This document shows positions 53,076 through 60,467 of a stretch of DNA of 64,000 bases, piece after piece (within the stretch, counting starts at the first letter, position 1; every line of letters starts with the position of its first letter). Both the position numbers and the translations under genes were made by a program. This DNA is from Polyangiaceae bacterium. GTDB taxonomy: Bacteria; Myxococcota_A; Polyangia; Polyangiales; Polyangiaceae. The DNA lies in contig JADJXL010000002.1 in the NCBI GenBank assembly GCA_016715885.1, positions 434,001 to 498,000 on the forward strand. Direction: 5' to 3'. The notes beneath the pieces are model-generated. The model was not told where the DNA came from and did no database searches. It saw nothing but the letters and a program-made list of their open reading frames with translations.

Positions 53076-54230
53076 ATGCAAGGACAAGACCGTGGCATCG
53101 GCACGATCCGACGTGCCCTGGCGGGGACTCTATCCATGGCTATCCTGGCTTTTCCGGCTATGGCCGGAGCCAGTGGCGCTCAATCTGCGGCCCGGGTTTC
53201 GACGCCGGCCCAAATTTCCACGCAGGTTCGGCAGACGGGCACTGGCGCGCTCTCGACGACGCAAGTCAAGTCGCTCGAGGGCAACCCGCGCGCGCTTGGA
53301 GGATTCGTCTTTCAGCCGCCGACGATGTTGGAGGGCCCATTCATCACGAGCCATATTCGCACGGAAACCGCCATGGGGGCCGTGCGACAACGCGCCGTAA
53401 AGCCGGATGTCCAGATTCCAGGTGCGCCCACCAGCTATGACTTGCGCGTCGGCGCTTTGCAGCAGCGCACGAGCGTGGGTGTCGCGTTGTCGCCAAACCT
53501 GAGCCTCGGCCTCGACGGCGGCGTCACCAGCTACGGCGGCATGAACAGTCCGAGCGCCCTCCAGGCAGGGAGCGGGGTCGCGTTCGACGCGCGCCCGGGG
53601 ATCAAAGTCGGCCTCGTCAATGACCAGGACGACGGGATCGCCGTCGCCCTGCGCGCCTACGGAATGGCTGCGCAGGTCATGGGCTCGCGTCCAGCCGGCA
53701 TCATCGAAGCCAGGGCGCAACGGGGGGTCACGCAGCAAGCTGTGAACGCCGTCGAAGCAGGGCGCGTCGAGATGAGTTTGGTTGGCGGAGGCGTGTCACT
53801 CAGCGCGGCCAAGAACATCGGCCGGCACGCGGGTGTGCAGGTGGAAATCGGCGGCGAGGGCTCGCGCGTCACGGGAGGCAATGCCATCCAGGGTCGCATC
53901 GATTCGCAGCCGCGCACGCTTTATGCAGGTACGGCCGCTTCGATCGATCTTTCACCGATTGTGCCGGTGGGGGCGATGGTCGAATACCGCATGGACCGAA
54001 GCGTGGTTCCGGTCGCCGCGAGCTCGAAAGCGGACGTCACGGCGGGTGATACGGGCCAATCGAATATGCATCGCGTGTCGGCTGGGCTTTATTACACGGC
54101 CCGGAGCAACCTCGTGCTGGGCGTCGCGGGCACCTACGGCCTCGCACGCGGCAACATGCCCAGCGCGCCGGCCACACCCAAACCGGCGCGGATCGCGGGC
54201 GGTCGGTTGACCGTGGGGTACTACTTCTAG
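53076..54230 (+). CDS. Outer-membrane beta-barrel protein
   Basis: 384 aa from ATG 53076, preceded by GGGGAG at 9 nt; the GTG at 53055 is the longer alternative. Sec signal (LAGTLSMAILAFPAMAGASG). The body shows alternating beta strands (TSVGVALSPNLSLGLDGGVT; GIAVALRAYGMAAQVMG; SAGLYYTARSNLVLGVAGTY), and the last strand ends in GGRLTVGYYF with a terminal Phe, the BAM recognition feature of outer-membrane barrels. Function unknown; porin- or autoaggregation-type. Confidence 0.85.
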   Translation: MQGQDRGIGTIRRALAGTLSMAILAFPAMAGASGAQSAARVSTPAQISTQVRQTGTGALSTTQVKSLEGNPRALGGFVFQPPTMLEGPFITSHIRTETAMGAVRQRAVKPDVQIPGAPTSYDLRVGALQQRTSVGVALSPNLSLGLDGGVTSYGGMNSPSALQAGSGVAFDARPGIKVGLVNDQDDGIAVALRAYGMAAQVMGSRPAGIIEARAQRGVTQQAVNAVEAGRVEMSLVGGGVSLSAAKNIGRHAGVQVEIGGEGSRVTGGNAIQGRIDSQPRTLYAGTAASIDLSPIVPVGAMVEYRMDRSVVPVAASSKADVTAGDTGQSNMHRVSAGLYYTARSNLVLGVAGTYGLARGNMPSAPATPKPARIAGGRLTVGYYF

Positions 54231-54250
54231 GAAAGGACTCGATTGATAGT

Positions 54251-54279
54251 GGTGCCGTAGCGGTAACGTTCACGGCACC
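54251..54279. terminator. Small hairpin after the beta-barrel gene
   Basis: GGTGCCGT (54251-54258) pairs with ACGGCACC (54272-54279) with a 13-nt loop containing GGTAACGTT. It lies 21 bp after the stop. No T-run follows; weak candidate. Confidence 0.4.
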
Positions 54280-54352
54280 GTCACACGTTCCAATGCAATG
54301 TCACGACGTCCTGCTGAGCCTCGCGAACGTGACAGCAAGTGCTGTTCTCCGG

Positions 54353-54693
54353 AGTCGATTCGTCAAAATGCGATTCAACAAGCAAGTGCAAAAAGTCAAA
54401 GGATGGCTCGATCCCAAAGTCAACGATGCCATCGTCGAAAAACACCGCACGCCCTTGACCACATGGTCGAATGCCGCCGCGGCGTCCATCGAGCAAACTG
54501 TCAGCGCAGCGATGGTTCGAGGCGCTGCACGCATCGCGCGCAACGTTCTTGGCCCCTCTCGTCGGCCCCTGTTACCGTCCTTCCGGCTTTCAACCACAAG
54601 GTGCCCGCGATGTTTTCAGCTCGAAGTGTCACAGTCAAAATGCCGTTCGACGATGTCGAAGACGAGATCACGTTCAGCGTCCCCGGCCGGTGA
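54353..54693 (+). pseudogene. Truncated, fused copies of the 231-aa gene at 56062
   Basis: 54353-54541 is nearly identical to the C-terminal part of the intact gene (VKMRF, VQKVKGWLDPKV, TPLTTWSNAAAASIEQT, MVRGAARIAR). At a shared CGCGC/ATCGCGC microhomology it joins, in the same strand, a copy of that gene's upstream region and first ~21 codons (54536-54693, ARSVTVKMPFDDVEDE), which then runs into a stop. So two tandem copies were fused by a deletion. A frame stays open through it (54293-54805), but the product is chimeric and not protein-like. The first 100 bp after the beta-barrel gene hold nothing else I can support. Confidence 0.85.
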
Positions 54694-54826
54694 AGGTGTT
54701 TCTGTCTGGACCGTGACGGTCAATGCGCCGGCCGTCGTTCCGGTCGATGCATTACACCGCAACGAGTCACGTTTTCGGGGAACCAGTACAAACCGAAGTG
54801 GTTGAGAAAAAAGGGCACGGACTAGA

Positions 54827-55276
54827 ATGAGCGTATCGGAACAAATCAACGCATATATTACCAGCCAGCCAACGGCAAAACGCAGCGACATGCAGGAGCT
54901 GCACCGCACGATTCTGGCAGTAAAACCCGGCTGTAAATTGTGGTTTCTCGACGGTAGAAACGATGAAGGCAAGGTCGTTTCCAATCCCAATATCGGATAT
55001 GGGTTTTACACCATGAAATATGCCGACGGGACCGCGAGAGAGTTTTATCAAATCAGGCTTGAGCGCGAACAAAACGGGGATCTCTGTTTACATCATGGGT
55101 ATCGCAGATAAAAATTCCTGGCCGAGGCGTATGGTAAAGACATCGGCAAGGCGACCGTGACCGGGTATTGCATCAGGTTCAAAACGCTAAAAGATATAAA
55201 CATTGAAACACTAGAAGCGGCGATACGATACGGGTTCACGACAACATCTTCGACGACGAACGCAACAGCGACGTAA
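54827..55276 (+). pseudogene. DUF1801 protein gene with two compensating frameshifts
   Basis: The frame from ATG 54827 reads as a DUF1801/YdhG-like protein: QPTAKRSDMQELHRTILAVK, LWFLDGRNDEGKVVSNPNIG, YGFYTMKYADGTAREFYQIR. Near 55071-55080 (AAAACGGGGA) the match jumps to another frame (SVYIMGIADK) and returns to the first frame after the A-run at 55110-55114 (FLAEAYGKDIGKATVTGYC; RFKTLKDINIETLEAAIRYG), ending at TAA 55274-55276. As read, the ORF stops at 55111 after 94 aa. Net frame is restored, so sequencing error or genuine decay are both possible. The region is AT-richer than the rest of the window, suggesting transfer. Confidence 0.8.
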
Positions 55277-55339
55277 GACCGGAACGCATCAGATAGAAGA
55301 GAATGATCAATCGTGCGGATAATGTAGACTCGCCAAGAA

Positions 55340-55873
55340 ATGCAATCATCATCCCTGAAAAAGTATCGGCCGCACCTAGAGGCAGTACTGGGAGCTATTT
55401 CGGCTGAAGACGATGTCAGTATACGAGCGATCTTGGATGAAGTTGACGAAATCTTAATTGGCGTCGCCCGTTATTTCGGTTACGAACGTGCTGGATGGGG
55501 AGGAACCGGATTGGATCTAACTTGGATGGAATCCGGACAGATGGCTATTCGTAGTCATGTTGGCACCTGCTTGCAAACAGGCTGCGTCGATTTCCGTCTC
55601 GAGCTCCGACCGTCTTGGTATTTTGGTGAAAGATCGTCGGCGCTGTCTTGGTTCGTTGAAGCTTCCGTCGCTGCCGATTGCTCACACACTGACGACCATT
55701 CGCACATGCATACCGTTCACGAAGTTTCGGTTCATGCAACCTCGGCTGTCGACGCATCGACGGCCCTTCGTTCTGCGGCTCAGGAGCTAAAACGACTTGC
55801 AACTGATTTTCCTATTGAGCACTGGCTGAGCCTAGCATCTGATGAGAATGGCGAGACGCTCACATCGGCGTAG
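55340..55873 (+). CDS. Hypothetical protein
   Basis: 177 aa, ATG start. No signal peptide, membrane helix or recognised family. Beta-rich middle (MAIRSHVGTCLQTGCVDFRL; SSALSWFVEASVAADCSH) followed by a helix (STALRSAAQELKRLATDF). Codon use is AT-richer than neighbours, like the DUF1801 pseudogene just upstream; both may have arrived together. The intergenic ~60 bp between them has no clear feature. Confidence 0.6.
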   Translation: MQSSSLKKYRPHLEAVLGAISAEDDVSIRAILDEVDEILIGVARYFGYERAGWGGTGLDLTWMESGQMAIRSHVGTCLQTGCVDFRLELRPSWYFGERSSALSWFVEASVAADCSHTDDHSHMHTVHEVSVHATSAVDASTALRSAAQELKRLATDFPIEHWLSLASDENGETLTSA

Positions 55874-56061
55874 CGTATTCCCATACTCGAACACATCTCA
55901 CCAAATCGCGGATTGATTCATTTGGCTGTGCCGACCTCCGTCGTGCGTGCGCCGGTTCTGCGAAGCCTTTCTCGCCTCGATCAAAAAATCGCGCAACGTT
56001 CTTGGCCCTCTCGTCGTCCCCTGTTACGGTCCTTCCGGCTTTCAACCACAAGGTACCCGCG

Positions 56062-56757
56062 ATGTCCTCAGCTCGAAGTGTCACCGTCAAGATGCCATTC
56101 GACGATGTCGAAGACGAAGTCACGTTCACGCGCGGCACGATAAAGGCCGACCCCGATGCCGCCGACTTGCTGTACTTGACCGACGAATGGCTCGCCCTCG
56201 TCGATGCGGCTCGTGCCAAGGATCGCCAGGCACGCATCGCCGAAACCGATGCCACGGCCGCGCGCGTCGTCAGCAATTTTCACCTCGATCGCTCCTGCAC
56301 CAGATTCGGAGACGACCTGTATCTGGCGGTCGACAAAAATCGAGAATCGCCCCGCTGGACGCAATTTTTCTCGATTGCCGTCAGTCGATTCGTCAAAATG
56401 CGATTCGACAAGCAAGTGCAAAAAGTCAAAGGATGGCTCGATCCCAAAGTCAACGATGACATCGTCGAGAAACACCGCACGCCCTTGACCACGTGGTCGA
56501 ATGCCGCCGCGGCGTCCATCGAGCAAACGACGAGCGCTGCCATGGTTCGAGGCGCTGCGCGCATCGCGCGCGAGCAGTTGGCCGAAGACCTCACCCGCGA
56601 GCGTGACGGGCTTTACGATGCCTTGTCGGCTCGAGCGCGTGAAAGGGGCCTGCCGCGTGATTGGCCCAAACAATTCTTCCGCGTGAGCACGCGTAAAGCA
56701 GCCGACGGCGGAGACGACGACGGCGAAAACGCCGAATCGTCCGGCACGGGCACCTGA
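56062..56757 (+). CDS. Unknown protein, the intact copy of a locally multiplied gene
   Basis: 231 aa from ATG 56062 (AAGGT upstream). No signal peptide or membrane helix. Helical and charged: ADLLYLTDEWLALVDAARAK, SVTVKMPFDDVEDEVTFTRG, VQKVKGWLDPKVNDDIVEKH, TPLTTWSNAAAASIEQTTSA, ending in an acidic low-complexity tail (DGGDDDGENAESSGTGT). No known domain. Its own 5' region and 3' half recur as the fused fragments at 54353-54693, so the gene was once in tandem. A ~42-bp repeat array follows directly. Conserved between copies at the protein level, so it is a real gene. Confidence 0.8.
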   Translation: MSSARSVTVKMPFDDVEDEVTFTRGTIKADPDAADLLYLTDEWLALVDAARAKDRQARIAETDATAARVVSNFHLDRSCTRFGDDLYLAVDKNRESPRWTQFFSIAVSRFVKMRFDKQVQKVKGWLDPKVNDDIVEKHRTPLTTWSNAAAASIEQTTSAAMVRGAARIAREQLAEDLTRERDGLYDALSARARERGLPRDWPKQFFRVSTRKAADGGDDDGENAESSGTGT

Positions 56758-56787
56758 CTGCTCGAAAGAATACGCCACGCAGCTCGT

Positions 56788-57060
56788 GAGAAAGCCGTTT
56801 GCAACGGTTGCAAAGGGCTGTCTGCATGTGCGACACCCGTTTGCAAGCGTTGCAAGCGCCTGTCGGACATGCGCGAGACGCTTTCTCGCACGATGCAAAC
56901 GCAATTCTGATCGTCCGCGAGCTGCTTGGAAGCGTTGCAAACGCCAGGCGCACGTCGGAAAGGCGTTTGCACACGTGGAAAAGCATGCGCAATTACAACA
57001 GAACGCCGTTTGCAAGCTTTGCAAAGGGCTGTCGGACATGCAGCGAGCGGATTTCCAGGC
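56788..57060. repeat. Degenerate tandem repeat array, ~42-bp period, about six units
   Basis: Units start near 56797, 56839, 56880, 56924, 56965 and 57008 (spacings 42, 41, 44, 41, 43). The best unit reads GTTTGCAAGCGTTGCAAGCG followed by CCTGTCGGACATGCGCGAGA. Most units carry two TTGCAA palindromes 9 bp apart. Spacings vary in length by one or two bases, so no single frame is kept and the array is not coding. The rest of the 369-bp gap (57061-57126) has no feature I can support. Confidence 0.8.
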
Positions 57061-57126
57061 GCGCGTATAAGCCCCACGACGCTCGCCCGATGCTCCGCCA
57101 GGGTGCGTATGCGCTCACGGTTCGCG

Positions 57127-57639
57127 CTACTTTGGCTGGTACACGAATGTCGACTGGTGGAATTGCCGTAGGGGCACGCCGGATGCGGCCAATGCCTTCG
57201 CGCCCGCGGTAAATCGGGCGTTGCGATCGAATGCAGACCGGCCATCCTCCCACAAGAGCGTTGCTCCGGCGGTTGTCAACTTTTTCAGCTCGCGGTTGAT
57301 TTTTTTCCACATCGGATTGGCGTCCATTGTCGTGAGTCGCGCTTGCTCGAGGCCACGTGGTGCCACGTGATAAATTTGGAGGCACAGAGCACCAGGGTGC
57401 TCATCCAAGATGTCCAAGTTGCTGCTCGCTGAAGGCTTTACGGGCCCTTCGGTAAAGATAACCTCCCACACATCGGGACGAGCGAGAACCTGACGGAAGT
57501 TCTCCAGCGTGACAGGCGACGTGCTCGAAGGAGGAAATGCGCACGCGGTCGCGACGATGGGGTATTCTGTCATCCACTTGCCGACGAGCTCGATGAGTTC
57601 TTCGGGGGTAGCATGGAAGTCCGTTGCGAACGTTGTCAT
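57127..57639 (-). CDS. Probable immunity protein for the REase-like toxin
   Basis: 170 aa from ATG 57637-57639, 4 bp after the toxin stop, with AGGTGA upstream. No signal peptide. Sequence features: WMTEYPIVATACAFPPSSTS, VWEVIFTEGPVKPSASSNLD, ALCLQIYHVAPRGLEQARLT, FDRNARFTAGAKALAASGVP. No known immunity family is recognised by eye. The immediate downstream position after a nuclease toxin gene is the reason for the call (inference). Confidence 0.65.
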   Translation of the reverse strand: MTTFATDFHATPEELIELVGKWMTEYPIVATACAFPPSSTSPVTLENFRQVLARPDVWEVIFTEGPVKPSASSNLDILDEHPGALCLQIYHVAPRGLEQARLTTMDANPMWKKINRELKKLTTAGATLLWEDGRSAFDRNARFTAGAKALAASGVPLRQFHQSTFVYQPK

Positions 57640-57643
57640 GGGT

Positions 57644-58588
57644 TCACCTGTCGTAGGGGACGAAATCGGTGGGAGTATCACTGTGTTTATTGAGGTCGTC
57701 GAGTGCGTCGACTTCGCGTCTGATGGGCGTGCCATCGGCGTTGGTCTTTCCAACGTTGCGACCTCGCCTTGCTCCATCGGGCGTCTTGTAAATGATATCG
57801 GGGCGGCGTCCTGATTTTTTCCCTCCAACCGTTGGGACCAGCTGCTCACGCTGTTGTCTACCACCAGCTATGATCTCGTTCCCTTCCGCCTTCAACTTCG
57901 CCGCCTCCTTCCTCACCGCCGCGTTGTGTGGCGCTTCTGGATCCGTCTTCGGGCCTCGCATCGCACCCTTTGCCACCGGTTTCGTCTGCGCGCCAGCAGG
58001 CGGCGGCTTCGTCCGCGTCGTCGTGGTCGTGCCATTGCTGCTCTTCTTGACCGTAACGACCGTTCGCCCTGACGCATCCTTGACCCGCGTCGTCGTCGTG
58101 GTCGCGGACGGCGCTTGCGTGGCCGGTTTCGCCTTCGGTTGCAGCTTGACCTGCGACGGCGGAGGCTCGGCTTCCGGTGGCGCGCCTTCGCGGAACAACT
58201 GCCCCGCATTGCGCACGCCATTGGCGAGCGTTGCGCAGCCATTGACGGCAATGGCAAACGATTCGGCGATGACCGGCACGCCCACGACGGCCCCGCCGCC
58301 CGTGCTGGTCATGCCCGCCCCAGCGCTCATGCCTGCACAACCGAGCGCGATTTGACCGACGCCAGCGCCTATCTCGCCACATGCGCGCCCGACGCGCGCC
58401 CAATACGTGCCATTGGGAAGCAGTCGCAATTGGATCCCGACTTCGACAGTCGTCGAACCGAGTGGCACCACACCAGCCACTGCACCCGCAGCCAATCCCC
58501 CGCTAAATTGCGCCACTGGGTGTTCGACCGTCGGTGTCGTGGTCTCTTCGACGACTGGCTTTTGCACGACGAGCGGCGGCAGGGGCAA
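57644..58588 (-). CDS. Polymorphic toxin, C-terminal restriction-endonuclease-like domain (N-terminus missing)
   Basis: As read, TTG 58588 opens 314 aa without a signal peptide. A glycine-rich, membrane-active-looking segment (GGLAAGAVAGVVPLGSTTVE; AVVGVPVIAESFAIAVNGCA) is followed by a Pro/Thr linker. The C-terminal ~100 residues look like an endonuclease toxin: HNAAVRKEAAKLKAEGNEII, SGRRPDIIYKTPDGARRG, NVGKTNADGTPIRREVDAL and the ending DFVPYDR, as in PD-(D/E)XK-type Tox-REase domains (tentative). The lipoprotein ORF at 58700-59185 is in the same frame, separated by TAA and TGA only (see findings). Confidence 0.7.
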   Translation of the reverse strand: MPLPPLVVQKPVVEETTTPTVEHPVAQFSGGLAAGAVAGVVPLGSTTVEVGIQLRLLPNGTYWARVGRACGEIGAGVGQIALGCAGMSAGAGMTSTGGGAVVGVPVIAESFAIAVNGCATLANGVRNAGQLFREGAPPEAEPPPSQVKLQPKAKPATQAPSATTTTTRVKDASGRTVVTVKKSSNGTTTTTRTKPPPAGAQTKPVAKGAMRGPKTDPEAPHNAAVRKEAAKLKAEGNEIIAGGRQQREQLVPTVGGKKSGRRPDIIYKTPDGARRGRNVGKTNADGTPIRREVDALDDLNKHSDTPTDFVPYDR

Positions 58589-58699
58589 TATCTGGCGTGC
58601 TTGCGGACCTGCCGGTGCTTGCTCTGGGCTCGATGGTTTCTCGACAGCCCATTTTCAAGACCGCAATGACCAGCTTGTACCCAGGGCAGCAGTTGATCC

Positions 58700-59185
58700 T
58701 TATGGGTTTGCCCTACGTATCGTGGATCCGGCCGCGTATTTGCCGAACACGATTGCGCCAAGATCGCCGCGAGCGTTGCACGCATTCGGCAGGCATGGCC
58801 AAGCGCGCCTTTCCGCTTCGACCTCCGCTGGGCTGGGCAAACCACCTCGATCGGCGCACGAAAGACCGACCGATCGCGGTAACGTCGACGCGCTGCTTCG
58901 CGGCGCATCCGCGCTGACTTCGTGGATGGAATCGGCGACCTTGACAAACGCTTCGAGGCGCTCGCGGTCCTGGTCGCCCATCAACGTATTCGTGGCAATC
59001 TGGTATGCCAAAAACCGCGTGTCCGGAGGCAGTGCTTTGGGCGCAGCGCAAATGCGACCGGCATACGCGGCTGGGTTCAATGCATGGAGCGATTCGAGCG
59101 TCATCGGTCCCGCACAACCGAGCAGCGATGCGACGAAGAGAAAAGGGCAGATGAAATAGTAAAACGGGCGAAAAGCGAGCCTCAT
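58700..59185 (-). CDS. Lipoprotein, probable N-terminal part of the toxin (or a Sit-type accessory lipoprotein)
   Basis: 161 aa from ATG 59183-59185 (MRLAFRPFYY). Strong lipoprotein signal (FICPFLFVASLLGC). The rest is small and Cys-containing (TLESLHALNPAAYAGRICAA; LMGDQDRERLEAFVKVADSI), ending FGKYAAGSTIRRANP at a TAA. The next 36 codons in the same frame hold one TGA, then the toxin frame. If one stop were lost the two would make one lipoprotein toxin like myxobacterial SitA; if they are separate, this could act as a SitB-like accessory. Unresolved. Confidence 0.65.
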   Translation of the reverse strand: MRLAFRPFYYFICPFLFVASLLGCAGPMTLESLHALNPAAYAGRICAAPKALPPDTRFLAYQIATNTLMGDQDRERLEAFVKVADSIHEVSADAPRSSASTLPRSVGLSCADRGGLPSPAEVEAERRAWPCLPNACNARGDLGAIVFGKYAAGSTIRRANP

Positions 59186-59389
59186 ACGAGGATGGCAACA
59201 CGATGGATTATGCTGGTCAAGTTTCAGGCGGCGAATCTTGCGCAATGCGCTCGGCGCGCCGAAGACCGACTTGCGCTGATGCGATTGCTCCCGCCACCTT
59301 CAAAACCGTTGACAACTTTGCCCGTTCAAAGCACTTTGGACAAGGCCATCTGCCCCGAGTGTCATCGTCTGCGACCGAACGCCAATTCA

Positions 59390-60442
59390 ATGCATCCCCC
59401 CACAGGTCACAATACACGCGCTGCGCTTCGCACATTGCGCCCGCTCGCGGGATACCTCCGCTCCGCTGGCCATGATACAGCCCTGCTATTTGCCGAGTCG
59501 GGCATTGATCCTACGAGCCTTTTCGATTCGAGCGCTACGGTTCCTTACCCGCAATTGCTCGACGTGTGGCGCCGAGCCGAAGAACGCTGCGGCGACCCCA
59601 ATGTTGGTTTACGAGCACTCGAACGTCTCGATATCTCGATGCTCGAACGCGTGCCGCATGAAACCGAATGGGTGGTTCTGCAAGTGTTCGCCGTGAGTGC
59701 ATCGCTCGGCGAGGCCCTCACTCGTTTTGCTCGGTATTTCCCAGTCACGTTTTATGGCTCCGAAATTGTCGTCGAGCGCGCGGGGAACCTGGTTTACGTG
59801 CGCCATCGCGTCGTCGGCATGCCCTCGATTCCTCGGAGCTTCTCCGAATTCATTCTTGGATTGATCGCTCGCATCATTCACGAGCTCACGACCCGTCCGG
59901 TAAAGCCGCGCGAAATCCGTTTTGCCCACGCGGCTCCTGCTTCCCTCGTCGAGGGAAATCGGATTCTTCCCATCCCGCCCACGTACGCTGCGAATGAAAA
60001 CGCAATCGTGCTCGATGCAATGGATCTTTCGGTCGCCATGAGCTGCCCGAATGCGGCGCTTTTGACGAGCCTCGAGCGGCACGCCGAGGAGCGGCTCGCG
60101 AGCTTACCGCCGCTCGAATCGTTCGTCGATCAGATTCGGGCATTGATTGCCGCCGAGCTCGAGGATGGTAATCCCAATGCGAGTCACATTGCCGACGCGC
60201 TGCAGATCTCGGTCCGCACGCTGTCGCGCAAGCTGAGCGAGCTTGGAACGTCGCACAAGGCATTGCTCGACGACGTTCGCGCATCGCTGGCACGTCGCTA
60301 TTTGCTGGACGAGCGGCGCGCCGTGAATGAAACGGCAAGGTTGCTCGGCTTTTCGGAGGTGAGCGCGTTCCACCGCGCGTTCCGGCGTTGGTATGGTCGT
60401 TCCCCCACGGATTTCCGTCGCGAAGCTTCGAGCGCCGAATAG
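59390..60442 (+). CDS. AraC-family transcriptional regulator (Arabinose_bd/OruR type)
   Basis: 350 aa from ATG 59390; the frame is open upstream but not protein-like. The N-terminal ~200 residues fit the Arabinose_bd (PF12625) ligand domain of the OruR/MmsR group (YPQLLDVWRRAEERCGDPNV; SLGEALTRFARYFPVTFYGS; FSEFILGLIARIIHELT). The C-terminal HTH_18 has two helix-turn-helices: HIADALQISVRTLSRKLSEL and VNETARLLGFSEVSAFHRAF, ending in RWYGRSPTDFRR. Such regulators usually activate a neighbouring catabolic operon; here no candidate lies downstream. Divergent from the toxin lipoprotein. Confidence 0.9.
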   Translation: MHPPTGHNTRAALRTLRPLAGYLRSAGHDTALLFAESGIDPTSLFDSSATVPYPQLLDVWRRAEERCGDPNVGLRALERLDISMLERVPHETEWVVLQVFAVSASLGEALTRFARYFPVTFYGSEIVVERAGNLVYVRHRVVGMPSIPRSFSEFILGLIARIIHELTTRPVKPREIRFAHAAPASLVEGNRILPIPPTYAANENAIVLDAMDLSVAMSCPNAALLTSLERHAEERLASLPPLESFVDQIRALIAAELEDGNPNASHIADALQISVRTLSRKLSELGTSHKALLDDVRASLARRYLLDERRAVNETARLLGFSEVSAFHRAFRRWYGRSPTDFRREASSAE

Positions 60443-60467
60443 GATCGCCGGCAAGACGATGCGCACG

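Noticed and set aside
54293..54805. 170-aa continuous ORF through the fused fragments
   Set aside because: Begins as the homologous C-terminal fragment and then runs out of frame through the 5' fragment; chimeric, so treated as pseudogene.
56788..57060. 42-bp repeats as a CRISPR array
   Set aside because: Units are degenerate throughout with no conserved repeat/variable spacer alternation, and no cas genes are near.
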